Under the pieces are notes generated by a model. The model worked only from the letters and a program-made list of their open reading frames with translations, did no database searches and was not told where the DNA came from. Source: Gemmatimonadales bacterium (lineage in GTDB: Bacteria > Gemmatimonadota > Gemmatimonadetes > Gemmatimonadales > GWC2-71-9). From it: a stretch of 64,000 nucleotides of DNA. The DNA lies in contig JAICWE010000002.1 in NCBI GenBank assembly GCA_025934955.1, forward strand, positions 62,001 to 126,000. The letters are read 5' to 3'. This document shows positions 41,395-50,807 of the stretch, in pieces. A program made the translations under genes and the position numbers. The stretch's first letter is position 1; each line of letters opens with the position of its first letter.

Positions 41395-43173
41395 ATGCGG
41401 CGACTGCTTCTCGTGCTCGGCGGCATCCCGGCGCTGCTGGTGCTGCTGCTTCTTGGTGCGCTCGCGGCGGTCAACACGGCACCGGTGCGGACGCGGATCG
41501 CGGGCGCGCTGTCCAACGCGCTCGGTCAGCCGGTCGCGATCGGCGGCCTGCACGTCTCGCTCCTGCCGTCGCCCGCGCTCGCGGCGAGCGAGGTGCGGAT
41601 CGGCGGGACCGATGCGAAGGCCGCGGCGGACTCGACCGCCGCGCCGGGGCTCTTCGTACCCGAGCTGCGGGCGGTGCCGGAGCTCGCGTCGCTCCTGCCC
41701 GGGCGGCCCATCGTGATCGAGTCGGTCGCGCTCACCCGCGCGGTGATCGCGGTGCGGCGCGACAGCACCGGCTCGCTCGTGCTGCCCGCGATGCCGGCGC
41801 CGGGCGCCGCGCGCACCGGTGCCGGCACCGCCGGACGGACGGTCGCGCTGAACCAACTGGAGCTCAAGGACGGCACGCTCCGCATCGTGGACGATCGGCT
41901 CAGGGACGCGCGCGGCAAGCCGGCGGTCGCGAGCGTGCGCTCGATGGATGCGACGCTGCACGCCGCCGGCGGCCGCGTCACCATTCCGCGCTTCAGCGGC
42001 AAGGTCGGCTCGACCGACGTGAACGGCGCGATGCAGATGGGCCCCGACGGCGCCGAGCTCCGGCTCGCGATCCCATCGGTCGGCGCGGCGGACCTGCCCG
42101 AGCTGTTCGCGCTCGCGGGAATGGAGCCGAACCGCGCGCTCGCGATCTCGGGCCGGGCGCCGCTCACGATGACGATCACCGCGCCGAAGGACGGGTCGAG
42201 CGAGCCCAAGGCCGGCACGAGCTCCCGCACCTCGACCGCGATCGTCACCGGCAGGACGAACATCGAGCACGTCCGCCTCGGCAAGGTGCCGCTCGACGGA
42301 CTCGCGACGACGTTCCGTTACGCCAGGGGCGTGCTCACGCTCGACCCGCTCGACTTCGCCACGTACGGCGGCCGGGCAGCGGGGAGCGCCACGGTGGACG
42401 TGAACGGCAGGACGTCGAGGTACGTGGTGCGGACCACGCTGACCGGCCTCGACGTCGGCGCCGCGCTCGCCGGGCTGACACAGGTGAGCGACAAGCTCAC
42501 CGGCTCGGCGAACGTGACGGCGAACGTCACCGGCACCGGCTCCGGCGCCGCGGCGGTGGAGCGGTCGCTCGCGGGGACGGTGCAGCTCGATATCGCGAAC
42601 GGCATCATCCACGGGATGCCGATCCTCGCCGAGCTCAACCGCACGTTAGGGGCAGGCGCCGGGGGGTCGGCGGCGGCGAAGAGCGGCGACACGCCGTTCC
42701 AGGCGCTCCACGGCACGGCGCGCATCGCGAACGGCCGGGCGCAACTCACGAACCTCCACCTCACCGCGGGCGAGGTGAACCTCGCCGGGAGCGGCGTCGT
42801 CGGCTTCGACCACACGCTCGACGTGCGGCTCATCGCGCAGCTCTCGGCGGCCGCGTCGAGCGCCGCCGCCGCGAACGTCGCCGGCGTCGCCTCGCGGCTC
42901 GGCGACGTGGTCGAGCACCTCCAGTCGTCGCGCGGGACCATCGCCGTGCCGGTCACGGTGACGGGCACGCTCGCGGCGCCGAAGGTCGCGGTGGACGTCG
43001 GCGCGCTGGCGAAGGCGCAGGTACAGAATCAGCTCCAGCAGCAGATCGAGCGGTTGATCGGCGGAGCGCGGGAGGACTCCGCAACCGGCGCGCGGCGCGA
43101 CTCGGCGAACGCCGCGCCGAATCCGGCGCAGGGGATCGTGCAGGGGATCGAGCAGCTGCTGCAAGAGCACTGA
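41395..43173 (+). CDS. AsmA-like envelope protein
   Basis: 592 residues from ATG 41395, with GGGAGGG four bases upstream. One N-terminal membrane anchor (about 5-27) is followed by long beta-rich repeats typical of AsmA/TamB relatives. These include VRTRIAGALSNALGQPVAIG, then VNLAGSGVVGFDHTLDVRL near the end. AsmA-type proteins form hydrophobic grooves that bridge the periplasm and help move lipids to the outer membrane. Its presence fits a diderm cell. The final 50 residues are a charged coiled tail. It stands alone, divergent from the NTF2-like gene. Confidence 0.85.
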   Translation: MRRLLLVLGGIPALLVLLLLGALAAVNTAPVRTRIAGALSNALGQPVAIGGLHVSLLPSPALAASEVRIGGTDAKAAADSTAAPGLFVPELRAVPELASLLPGRPIVIESVALTRAVIAVRRDSTGSLVLPAMPAPGAARTGAGTAGRTVALNQLELKDGTLRIVDDRLRDARGKPAVASVRSMDATLHAAGGRVTIPRFSGKVGSTDVNGAMQMGPDGAELRLAIPSVGAADLPELFALAGMEPNRALAISGRAPLTMTITAPKDGSSEPKAGTSSRTSTAIVTGRTNIEHVRLGKVPLDGLATTFRYARGVLTLDPLDFATYGGRAAGSATVDVNGRTSRYVVRTTLTGLDVGAALAGLTQVSDKLTGSANVTANVTGTGSGAAAVERSLAGTVQLDIANGIIHGMPILAELNRTLGAGAGGSAAAKSGDTPFQALHGTARIANGRAQLTNLHLTAGEVNLAGSGVVGFDHTLDVRLIAQLSAAASSAAAANVAGVASRLGDVVEHLQSSRGTIAVPVTVTGTLAAPKVAVDVGALAKAQVQNQLQQQIERLIGGAREDSATGARRDSANAAPNPAQGIVQGIEQLLQEH

Positions 43174-43177
43174 GCCG

Positions 43178-43198
43178 GTCGTCGCGGCGGCCGACGAC
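43178..43198. terminator. Shared hairpin between convergent genes
   Basis: GTCGTCG and CGACGAC pair over a seven-base CGGCGGC loop and fill the 25-base gap between the asmA-like and GNAT stops. No T-tract is present. Confidence 0.4.
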
Positions 43199-43786
43199 TC
43201 AGCGCGGCGCCCGCCCGCCTCGGATGATGGCGCGGACGGCGTCGGTGTCGCGGATCGCGGGGAGCGGCACCGGCGGCCGTGGCTCGAGCGGCCGGGGCCG
43301 GAGCGGCCGCTCGAGCCAGATCACGTCGTGCCAGCGGCCGAACTTGTACCCGACCTCGTGATACACGCCGACCGGCGCGAACCCCATCGCCCCGTGAAAC
43401 CCCTCGCTCGCGGCGTTAGGCAGCGTGATCCCGGCATAGGCGTTCACGTAACCCTGGTGCAGCAGCAGCTCGAAGAGCACCTCATAGAGCCGCCGCGCGA
43501 CGCCGCGCCGGTGCGCGCGGTCGGCGACATACGCCGAGACGTCCACCGACCACTGATACGCGTCGCGCTCGCCGTGGCGGCCGGCATACGCGTAGCCGAG
43601 GACCTCGTCCGCCTCCTCGAGGACGAGCCACGGTGTCCGCTCCATGACCTGCGCCACGCGCCGCGCCATGTCGGCGCCGTCGGGCGGGACGTACTCGAAG
43701 CTGGTCGAGCGATCGGTGACGGCGGGGGCATAGATCGCGGCGAGCGCGGCGCCGTCGGCCGGCCCGGCCAGGCGGATCGCCGTCAC
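43199..43786 (-). CDS. GNAT N-acetyltransferase, phosphinothricin-type
   Basis: 195 residues from GTG 43786. It follows the Pat/YncA group: TAIRLAGPADGAALAAIYAP, TSFEYVPPD, then the VSAYVADRAHRRGVARRLYE acetyl-CoA loop, GITLPNAASEGFHGAMGFAP and GYKFGRWHDVIWLER. Members acetylate phosphinothricin, methionine sulfone or related amino acids. A Pro/Arg-rich C-terminal tail of about 25 residues is extra. The start overlaps the stop of the membrane protein gene (GTGA). Confidence 0.88.
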   Translation of the reverse strand: MTAIRLAGPADGAALAAIYAPAVTDRSTSFEYVPPDGADMARRVAQVMERTPWLVLEEADEVLGYAYAGRHGERDAYQWSVDVSAYVADRAHRRGVARRLYEVLFELLLHQGYVNAYAGITLPNAASEGFHGAMGFAPVGVYHEVGYKFGRWHDVIWLERPLRPRPLEPRPPVPLPAIRDTDAVRAIIRGGRAPR

Positions 43787-44358
43787 GCCCGCGGCGCGGG
43801 CGGCGTCTCCGCCGGCGTGCGCTCCGCCGGCGAGTGGGCCGGCTGCTCGATCGCCACGAAGATCACCGTGTCCCACGCGTTATGGATGCCGATGAAGAGG
43901 AGCAGCAGCGACGCGCCCGCGATGGCAAACAGCGCGACGGCGATGCCGTGGCCCATCATGGCGGCGCCGGCCAGCACCCCGGCGTACGCGACGAGCGGCA
44001 GGACGGTGTGCCAGAGCCAGTCCTCGAGCACCGGCTGGTAGCCGCGCTGCCGCCGGGCGCGCCGGAGCACGAGCAGTGTGTAGCACACCCCCGCGATTCC
44101 CACGATCAGCAGCGCGATGTGCACGCCGCGGAGCGACGGCCACGGCGCGCTGAGCAGCGCCGACATCAGCAACGCGGCGCAGAAGTGCACCACGGTCGGC
44201 GAGCCGAAGGCGGCGACCTCGGCGGGGCCGCCCCGCCGCCGCGCGTCGGCGATGAGGGTGATGACGACGAACTGGAGCCCGGTGAGCGCCGCCGCGGAGG
44301 AACCGACGACGACGTAGAAGCTGTCCCACGCTGCCAGCGGCGCGGCGGTGTCCGGCAT
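43783..44358 (-). CDS. Polytopic membrane protein, unknown
   Basis: 191 residues with about five membrane helices and a Pro-rich cytoplasmic tail. The opening segment, WDSFYVVVGSSAAALTGLQF with FVVITLIADARRR, is a pattern seen in small bacterial membrane proteins of unknown role. It lies 8 bases after the DUF4404 gene and overlaps the GNAT gene. Nothing in the sequence suggests transport or catalysis. Confidence 0.7.
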   Translation of the reverse strand: MPDTAAPLAAWDSFYVVVGSSAAALTGLQFVVITLIADARRRGGPAEVAAFGSPTVVHFCAALLMSALLSAPWPSLRGVHIALLIVGIAGVCYTLLVLRRARRQRGYQPVLEDWLWHTVLPLVAYAGVLAGAAMMGHGIAVALFAIAGASLLLLFIGIHNAWDTVIFVAIEQPAHSPAERTPAETPPAPRA

Positions 44359-44366
44359 CCGGCCGT

Positions 44367-44639
44367 CTAGAGCCCGTAGAAGGCGAGCGTGTCTACGACG
44401 CCCGCGACCGCGTTCGAGAGCCGCGGGTGCGACGCCTCGAGCTCCTGGAGCCAATCGGCGAAGCGGACGCGGAGTGGCTGGTCGGTCGCGACCCGGGACG
44501 ACGCGGGGGATTCGAGCACCGCCTCGACCTCGCGCGCCAGCTGCTCCAGGGATTCGCGAGTCTCGGCGTCGAGATCGCGGGCGCCGGCGAGCTCGGCGCG
44601 GAGGCCGGCCAGGGACGTCCGCAGCGATTCGTCGGGCAT
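44367..44639 (-). CDS. DUF4404-family small protein
   Basis: 90 residues from ATG 44639, with GGGAGAG four bases upstream; ATG 44654 would add five residues without a ribosome site. Two helices rich in Leu, Glu and Ala (LRTSLAGLRAELAGARDLDA, LEQLAREVEAVLES) and a C-terminal VDTLAFYGL match the DUF4404 pattern, small cytoplasmic proteins of unknown function. First gene of a three-gene minus-strand run with the membrane protein and the acetyltransferase. Confidence 0.75.
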   Translation of the reverse strand: MPDESLRTSLAGLRAELAGARDLDAETRESLEQLAREVEAVLESPASSRVATDQPLRVRFADWLQELEASHPRLSNAVAGVVDTLAFYGL

Positions 44640-44883
44640 GTCGCTCTCCCGCATGGTGAACGTGACTGGCACTCGCGCCACGGCACGGATCGGACACCCG
44701 CCTCGACGCCTGGTCGACCGATCAAGGTAATGAAGCGCGATCACCGGCGCCCTACTGGCGGGCGCGCGTCGTAGCGGCGAACTTCGACTTCGCGCCGTAG
44801 GCCGGCCGGCCGCCCTCGGCGCGCCTGCGGCCTCCGCGCCCGCCTTGCGTCAATCCGCTGAAGCAGCTGCCGCTGGAGAGGGG

Positions 44884-46566
44884 ATGACCGTGACGACCGC
44901 ATCGGCCGCGATCCGCGGCCACCGCCTCGAGCTGCCGGCCGATCCCCGCGCCGACGCCTTTGCGCGCGACGGCTTCCTCGGGCCGATCCGGCTCTTCACG
45001 GCGTCGGAGTGCCGCCGGATCGCCGCCTACCTGCAGCGCGACGCGCATCCCGCCGCGGCCGACTGGCATAAGGGCCGGGGCGTACACGAGCGCTTCCTCT
45101 ACGATCTCGCCACCCGCCCCGCCATCGTGTCGCTGCTGACCGGGCTGCTGGGTGATGACGTGGTGCTCTGGGGCGTGCAGGCGCTGGTCCGCGGTCCCGG
45201 CGCGGTGCATCCGTGGCATAGCGACATCGAGTCGTGCGCGCCGGGCGAGCGCTTCGCGACGCTCTGGATCGGGATCGAGCACACCAGCCGCGAGTCGGCG
45301 CTCCAGCTCATCAGCCGCTCGCACCGGCTCGGCCGGACGGTGCAGGAGGCGCGGCTCGAGCGCGGCATCCGGCGGGAGGCCGCGACCCAGGAAGCGATGC
45401 TCGCCATCGCGCGCGAGCGGGACGCCGAGTCGGCGCTGGTGCAGCCCGACATGACGAACGGTGATGCGCTGCTGTTCGACGGCCGCCTCTGGCACGGCTC
45501 CGACAACACCCGTAAGCGCGGACGCCGGCGGGCGCTGCTGATCCAGTACGCGGCGGCGAGGAGCCCGGTGCGGATGCCCGACCCGGCGCAGCTCGACTGG
45601 CCGTTCCGCTTCCGCACCGAGCCCCGGCCGGCGACGATCCTGATCGCGGGCAGCGACGAAGGCACCGTCAACCGGCTGGTGCCCGCTCCTTCTCCCATCT
45701 CGCAGGATGCGCCGATGGTCGCGACCGCGATTCACCACTTCGAGCTGCCGCTCGAGCATCCGCCGGAGCCGTGGGTCCCGTGCCCGGCGTTCCGCGGCCC
45801 GACCCGCACCTTCGCCGACATGGGTTGCCACGCCTCGGTGCTCGCGGCCGGACACTCGCCCCATCCGCCTCACGCGCATATAGAGGAAGAGCTGTTGATC
45901 CCGCTCCACGGCGAGGCGGAGATCACGATCGCCGCATCCCCGGACGATCGGTCACCGCGAGTGGAGCGGCTCCGGCCGGGATCGTTCGTGTACTACCCGG
46001 CGTGGCAGCACCACACGCTGCGGAACCCCGGCACCGCGCCGATCGCCTACCTGATGTTCAAGTGGGCGGCGGCGCCACGCGGCGAGGGCGCGCCGATCCC
46101 GACCGGCATCTTCCACTTCGGCGAGGCGATGCCGCCGGCGGGGGCGGACGGGATCCGGTCCCGCCGCGTGTTCGAGGGCGCGACCACCTACCTCGGCAAG
46201 CTGCACTCGCACCTGACCGTGCTCGCGCCGGGCGGCGGCTACGAGCCGCATCGCGACGCCTACGACGTCGCGATCGTCACGCTGGAAGGGACGATCGAGA
46301 CGTCCGGCAGTCGGGTCGAGCCGATGAGCGTGATCTACCATGGCGCGGGCGAGCCGCACGGGATGCGGAACGTCGGCACCGGACCGGCGCGGTACCTGGT
46401 ATTCGAGTTCCACGCGCCGGGCGTGGACGTGCTGCCGGCACCGCCGCCCCGCCTCCGCACGCTCGCGCGGCGCGCGATCCGGCTGGGCAAGCGCGTGGCG
46501 CGGCCGGTCTGGCACCTGGTCAAGCCGTACCTGCATCATTCCTCTCTTCGCCGGGACGACCCATGA
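44884..46566 (+). CDS. PhyH dioxygenase-bicupin fusion
   Basis: 560 residues from ATG 44884 (GTG 44890 also possible). Residues 20-235 are a phytanoyl-CoA-dioxygenase-type Fe(II)/2-oxoglutarate domain: His112 and Asp114 in HPWHSD, His204 in RLWHGSDN, and Arg near 213 for 2-oxoglutarate. Residues 280-405 form a cupin with HPPHAHIEEE as metal site. Residues 430-510 form a second cupin (GGYEPHRDAYD). A basic C-terminal tail of about 45 residues follows. Two metal-dependent modules in one chain suggest a two-step modification of one substrate. The gene is coupled by ATGA to an S15 acyl hydrolase. The product is unknown. Confidence 0.8.
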   Translation: MTVTTASAAIRGHRLELPADPRADAFARDGFLGPIRLFTASECRRIAAYLQRDAHPAAADWHKGRGVHERFLYDLATRPAIVSLLTGLLGDDVVLWGVQALVRGPGAVHPWHSDIESCAPGERFATLWIGIEHTSRESALQLISRSHRLGRTVQEARLERGIRREAATQEAMLAIARERDAESALVQPDMTNGDALLFDGRLWHGSDNTRKRGRRRALLIQYAAARSPVRMPDPAQLDWPFRFRTEPRPATILIAGSDEGTVNRLVPAPSPISQDAPMVATAIHHFELPLEHPPEPWVPCPAFRGPTRTFADMGCHASVLAAGHSPHPPHAHIEEELLIPLHGEAEITIAASPDDRSPRVERLRPGSFVYYPAWQHHTLRNPGTAPIAYLMFKWAAAPRGEGAPIPTGIFHFGEAMPPAGADGIRSRRVFEGATTYLGKLHSHLTVLAPGGGYEPHRDAYDVAIVTLEGTIETSGSRVEPMSVIYHGAGEPHGMRNVGTGPARYLVFEFHAPGVDVLPAPPPRLRTLARRAIRLGKRVARPVWHLVKPYLHHSSLRRDDP

Positions 46567-48530
46567 ATCGCTCCGCTGGTCCGCGTAGTGCCGCAACACT
46601 GGTCGGAATCGCCGCCGCGCTCGTACTGCTCACCGGTGCGCTCCACGCGCAAGCCGGCGGCCTGCCCAGCGAGACGCCCGAGCACTTCACCCCGGTCACG
46701 TCGTCCTTCGACTACACCCGCCGCGACGTGATGATCGCCATGCGCGACGGCGTCAGGCTGCACACCGTCATCCTGGTGCCGAAGGGCGCCGCCCACGCGC
46801 CCATCCTCCTCACCCGAACGCCGTACGACGCGAGCGCCACGACGACGTACGCCAACAGCGCGCACCTCGCGCCCAATCTCAACGGCTACGACAACGCCCA
46901 GGACGTCATCGTCCCCGGCGGCTACATCCGCGTGGTGCAGGACATCCGGGGCAAGTACGGCTCCGAGGGCGACTACGTCATGAACCGCCCGCTCCACGGC
47001 CCGCTCAATCCGACGGCCGTGGACGAATCCACCGACACGTGGGACACGATCGACTGGCTGGTGAAGAACATCCCCGAGACCAACGGCCGCGTGGGTGAGC
47101 TGGGCATCTCCTACGACGGCTTCGAGCCGCTGATGGGACTGATCAACCCGCACCCGGCGCTCAAGGTGTCGGTGCCGATGAACCCCATGGTGGACGGCTG
47201 GATGGGCGACGACTGGTTCCACTACGGCGCCTTCCGGCAGCAGAACATGCCGTACATCCTGGAGCAGGAAGCGACCCGCGACAACCGCGCGAAGTGGTGG
47301 ACCGATCACTTCGACGACTACGAGTTCTGGATGAGCGGCGGCGCGGCCGGCTACATCGGTCGCGCGCACGGACTGGAGCAGGTGGGATTCTGGAACAAGA
47401 TCGTGGCGCACCCCAGCTACGACGCCTGGTGGCAGCAGCAGGCGATGGACCGGATCCTGGCCGGGCAGCCGCTCAAGGTGCCGGTGATGCTGGTGTCCTC
47501 GCTCTGGGATGCGGAGGACATCTACGGCGCGCTGGCGGTGTACCGGGCGATCGCGCCGAAGGACACCGGCCACGACAAGGTGTTCCTGACGATGGGCCCG
47601 TGGCATCACGGCGGCGAAATCGAGAACGGCGCCGTCCTCGGCGCGCTCACCTTCCCGACCAACACGGCGTACTACTTTCAGACCGAAATCCTGGGGCCGT
47701 TTCTCGCGCGCTATCTGAAGGACGGCGCGCCCGATGCCGACATCGCGCCGGTGAACGCGTACGAGAGCGGCACCAACCGGTGGGAGCGGCTCAAGAGCTG
47801 GCCCGCCGGCTGCGAGGCGAGCTGCAGCATCGAGCAGAAGCCGTTCTATCTGGGTGCCGGTTTCCACGCCGGCTTCAGCGCGCCGACCGCCGCGGGCTTC
47901 GATTCCTACATCTCCGACCCGACGAAGCCGGTTCCCTACCGCAAGCGGCCGGTCGAGCCGATGGGATACGGCGTGCTCACCTGGCCCGACTGGCTGGTGG
48001 ACGACCAGCGCGAGGCGTCGGGACGCACCGACGTGCTCTCGTACACGTCCGACGTGCTCACGGCGCCGCTCAAGCTGAGCGGCGCGCCGATCGCGAACCT
48101 CGTCGCCTCGACCAGCGGCACCGACGCGGACTGGGTGGTGAAGGTGATCGACGTCTATCCCGACGAGGTGGGCGGCGATCCCAGATTCGGCGGCTACCAG
48201 CTCGCAGTGGCGCTCGACATCTTCCGCGGCCGCTACCGCGAGAGCTTCGAGACGGCGCGGGCGATCGCGCCTGGCGTCCCGCTGGTCTACCGCTTCGCGC
48301 TGCCCGCGGTCAATCACGTCTTCCTGCCGGGCCACCGGATCATGGTGCAGGTGCAGTCGAGCCTCTTCCCGCTCTACGATCGCAACCCGCAGACGTTCGT
48401 GCCCAACATCTTCTGGGCGAAGCCGGGCGACTACCGGAAAGCGGAGCAGCGGATCTATCGGGAGCCGGGGCGCGCGAGCTTCGTGGAGCTGCCGGTGGTG
48501 GCGGGCGACGCGTCATCACGGAGCCGATAG
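46563..48530 (+). CDS. Secreted S15 / alpha-amino-acid ester hydrolase (CocE/NonD family)
   Basis: 655 residues with a signal peptide ending LHAQAG. The alpha/beta-hydrolase core has the family nucleophile GISYDGF (Ser183) and YRWxD-like features; the acid is probably Asp in SLWDAED and the base His in GPWHHGG. A helical cap and a C-terminal jelly-roll (about 520-640, GHRIMVQVQSSLFP) complete the S15 architecture. Relatives hydrolyse or synthesise beta-lactam side-chain esters, cocaine and X-Pro peptides. It begins in the stop of the PhyH-bicupin gene. Its last 76 bases overlap the 3' end of the convergent KdpE-like gene. Confidence 0.9.
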   Translation: MNRSAGPRSAATLVGIAAALVLLTGALHAQAGGLPSETPEHFTPVTSSFDYTRRDVMIAMRDGVRLHTVILVPKGAAHAPILLTRTPYDASATTTYANSAHLAPNLNGYDNAQDVIVPGGYIRVVQDIRGKYGSEGDYVMNRPLHGPLNPTAVDESTDTWDTIDWLVKNIPETNGRVGELGISYDGFEPLMGLINPHPALKVSVPMNPMVDGWMGDDWFHYGAFRQQNMPYILEQEATRDNRAKWWTDHFDDYEFWMSGGAAGYIGRAHGLEQVGFWNKIVAHPSYDAWWQQQAMDRILAGQPLKVPVMLVSSLWDAEDIYGALAVYRAIAPKDTGHDKVFLTMGPWHHGGEIENGAVLGALTFPTNTAYYFQTEILGPFLARYLKDGAPDADIAPVNAYESGTNRWERLKSWPAGCEASCSIEQKPFYLGAGFHAGFSAPTAAGFDSYISDPTKPVPYRKRPVEPMGYGVLTWPDWLVDDQREASGRTDVLSYTSDVLTAPLKLSGAPIANLVASTSGTDADWVVKVIDVYPDEVGGDPRFGGYQLAVALDIFRGRYRESFETARAIAPGVPLVYRFALPAVNHVFLPGHRIMVQVQSSLFPLYDRNPQTFVPNIFWAKPGDYRKAEQRIYREPGRASFVELPVVAGDASSRSR

Positions 48531-49207
48531 CCGACGCCGGGCTCGGTGATGAGCAGCGCGGGCCGGTTCGGGTCGTCCTCCAGCTTGTGGCGAAGCTGCG
48601 CCATGTAGACGCGGAGATAGTGGGTCTGGTCGGCGTAGTTGGCGCCCCACACCGCCTCGAGAAGCTGGCGGTGGGTTACCACGCGGCCGGCACGCCGGAT
48701 CAGGACCGCGAGCAGCTTGTATTCGGTCGGCGTCAGGTGCACCCGCTCGCCATGCCGGCGGATCTCTCTCCGGCGCAGGTCCACGACCAAGGCGCCCGCC
48801 GCGAACTCCTCCGCATCCGACTCCCCCGCGCGATCGAGCGCGTGCCGGAGCGCCACGCGGATGCGCGCCAGCAGCTCCGGCACCCCGAACGGCTTGGTGA
48901 GATAGTCATCCGCGCCGAGATCGAGCGCGGCCACCTTGTCCGGCTCCTGCCCGCGGGCGGAAATCACGATGATCGGAGTGCGCGCGGTGCGCCGGATCTC
49001 GCGGACGACATCGAGCCCGTTGCCGTCCGGCAGGCCCAGGTCGAGCAGGATGATCTCGGGTCCGCGCCCGGCGGCCTGCGCAAGGCCTTCGCGCGCGGTG
49101 GCGGCCTCGACCACTGCGTAGTCGTGCGCGCGCAAGGTGGCGCGGAGGAAGCGCCGCATCTGCGGCTCGTCCTCGATCAGCAGCACCGTCGGCGCGGATG
49201 CGGCCAC
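48455..49207 (-). CDS. kdpE: KdpE-like OmpR-family response regulator
   Basis: 250 residues from GTG 49207. Receiver at 5-120 (Asp56 in IILLDLGLP, Lys in YLTKPF) and a winged-helix domain (about 135-228) ending in the family motif EPGVGYRL. The sequence is of the KdpE branch. A C-terminal extension of about 20 residues (Ser/Thr/Ala-rich) lies beyond the normal end, exactly where the gene overlaps the convergent S15 gene. It starts 4 bases after the KdpD-like kinase and is probably co-transcribed. A likely target is the divergent permease gene. Confidence 0.88.
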   Translation of the reverse strand: MAASAPTVLLIEDEPQMRRFLRATLRAHDYAVVEAATAREGLAQAAGRGPEIILLDLGLPDGNGLDVVREIRRTARTPIIVISARGQEPDKVAALDLGADDYLTKPFGVPELLARIRVALRHALDRAGESDAEEFAAGALVVDLRRREIRRHGERVHLTPTEYKLLAVLIRRAGRVVTHRQLLEAVWGANYADQTHYLRVYMAQLRHKLEDDPNRPALLITEPGVGYRLRDDASPATTGSSTKLARPGSR

Positions 49208-49211
49208 GGCC

Positions 49212-50801
49212 TCAGCGCTCCAGCGGCGCGAGCCGCGCGGCGACCGGCGGGCCGTCGAGCGGCAGCGTGAATCGGAACGCGGCCCCGCCACCGTCGCGCG
49301 GCGCGGCCCAGATCCGGCCGCCGTGCGCCATCACGATGCCGCGGCAGATCGTGAGGCCGAGCCCGGCGCCTGCGGCGCCGCCGTCTCCGTCGCGGTCGCC
49401 GCGATAGAACTTCCGGAACACCGCGGCCTCGTCGCCGGCCGCCAGGCCGGGCCCGCGGTCGGCCACTTCGACGACCACCGCCTCACCATCGGGCCACGCG
49501 CGAACGGCGAGGGGCGTGCCCGCCGGCGTGTACTTCGCCGCGTTCTCCAGCAGGTTGATGAACACCTGTTCGATCAGCAGCTCGTCGATCGGAACCAGCG
49601 GGAGATCGCCCGGGAGCGACGTTGTGAGCGGGTGGTCGCGCAGCGGCTCGTCCAGTCGCAGCAGTGCGACGCCGAGCGCTTCCTCGAGCGGCTGCCACGC
49701 TTTCCGCACCGTGAGCGTGCCGCTCTCCACCCGTACCATGTCGAGCAGATTGGCGACCAGGCGCGTCATCCGGCGGGACTCGACGAGGATGGCCTCGGCC
49801 AGGTCGCGGCGCACGTCGGGCGCCATCGCGGCGGTGTCCTGCAGCAGACTGCTGGCCGCGCCCTCGATGCTCGCGAGCGGCGTCCGCAGGTCGTGCGAGA
49901 GCGAGCTGAGCAGCGCCGTCCGCAGCCGCTCGGCCTCGACCTCGAGGCGCGCGGCGTCGTGCCGCTCGTCAAGCAGCGCCCGCTGAAGCGCGAGCGCGGC
50001 GCCCTCCACCAGCGCCGCGGCCATCCGGCACCCCGTCGGATCGGGCCACCGCTCGGCCACGGCGGGCGTCACGATCACCACGCCGAGCCGCCGTGTCGCC
50101 GTCCGGAGCGGCAGCACGAGCGCCTCGGCCTCGGTGCAGTGCGCAGTGCCGAAGCCGGCGGGTTCGCCGTGCTGATGCGCCCACGTCGCGGCGACGCGCA
50201 CGTCCACGCTGTCGAACGCGCCGCCATCGGGCCACGCGGGGTCGCCGTCGTCCGCGCCGTCATCACTGAGCGCCACGACCACGTCGGCCTGCGCCGCTAT
50301 CGCGACATGGCGTGCCACGATGCTGGTCGCCGCGCCGCTGGTGGCGGCGGCATCGAGCTCGGTGCTCAGTGCGTACTGCGCGGCGGTGCGCGCCTCGCGC
50401 TCGCGCGCCTCCTCCGCCTGCTCCCGCACCCGGGCGGTGAGTCGGCTCATGAGGAACGCGACGACGAGCATGACGGCGAAGGTGAGCAGATAGGCGCGCT
50501 CGAGCACCTCGAATGTGTAGTACGGCGGGACGAAGAGAAAATCGAATGCCGCGAGCCCGAGCACCGACGCGAGGAGTGCCGGGCCGAAGCGCCACTGCGC
50601 CGCGACCACCACGACGGCGAGCAGATACAGCATGGCCACGTCGGTCGGCTGGAGCCGCGCTCGGAGCGCGAAGCCGACGACGGTGACGAGCGCGACGAGA
50701 CCGACCGCGGCGCCGGGGGCCGCCAGGCGCGCGCGGAGCGAGCGGGCGCGGACATCGGCGGGACTGAGTGCGGGGGCGGCGGCTGCGGCCACGATATGCA
50801 T
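49212..50801 (-). CDS. Short KdpD-like sensor histidine kinase
   Basis: 529 residues, against about 900 for full KdpD. The N-terminal KdpD and Usp domains that bind nucleotides are absent. It begins at the four-helix DUF4118 membrane domain (about 30-118), then a GAF-like domain (about 140-275), HisKA with SHDLRTPLA (His303), and the ATPase domain with LLENAAKYTP, DRGPGL and AGLGLTICRGIV. It should phosphorylate the adjacent KdpE. Without the Usp/KdpD parts the c-di-AMP and K+ input known for KdpD is probably lost. A TAGCTT box lies six bases before its ATG. Confidence 0.88.
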   Translation of the reverse strand: MHIVAAAAAPALSPADVRARSLRARLAAPGAAVGLVALVTVVGFALRARLQPTDVAMLYLLAVVVVAAQWRFGPALLASVLGLAAFDFLFVPPYYTFEVLERAYLLTFAVMLVVAFLMSRLTARVREQAEEAREREARTAAQYALSTELDAAATSGAATSIVARHVAIAAQADVVVALSDDGADDGDPAWPDGGAFDSVDVRVAATWAHQHGEPAGFGTAHCTEAEALVLPLRTATRRLGVVIVTPAVAERWPDPTGCRMAAALVEGAALALQRALLDERHDAARLEVEAERLRTALLSSLSHDLRTPLASIEGAASSLLQDTAAMAPDVRRDLAEAILVESRRMTRLVANLLDMVRVESGTLTVRKAWQPLEEALGVALLRLDEPLRDHPLTTSLPGDLPLVPIDELLIEQVFINLLENAAKYTPAGTPLAVRAWPDGEAVVVEVADRGPGLAAGDEAAVFRKFYRGDRDGDGGAAGAGLGLTICRGIVMAHGGRIWAAPRDGGGAAFRFTLPLDGPPVAARLAPLER

Positions 50802-50807
50802 GTCTCC

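Noticed and set aside
44758-44853. Small basic minus-strand ORF (about 32 aa, ends KSKFAATTRARQ) between the DUF4404 and PhyH genes
   Set aside because: Only a TTG start without a ribosome site, in a low-complexity GC-rich stretch. A C-terminal fragment is possible but cannot be supported.
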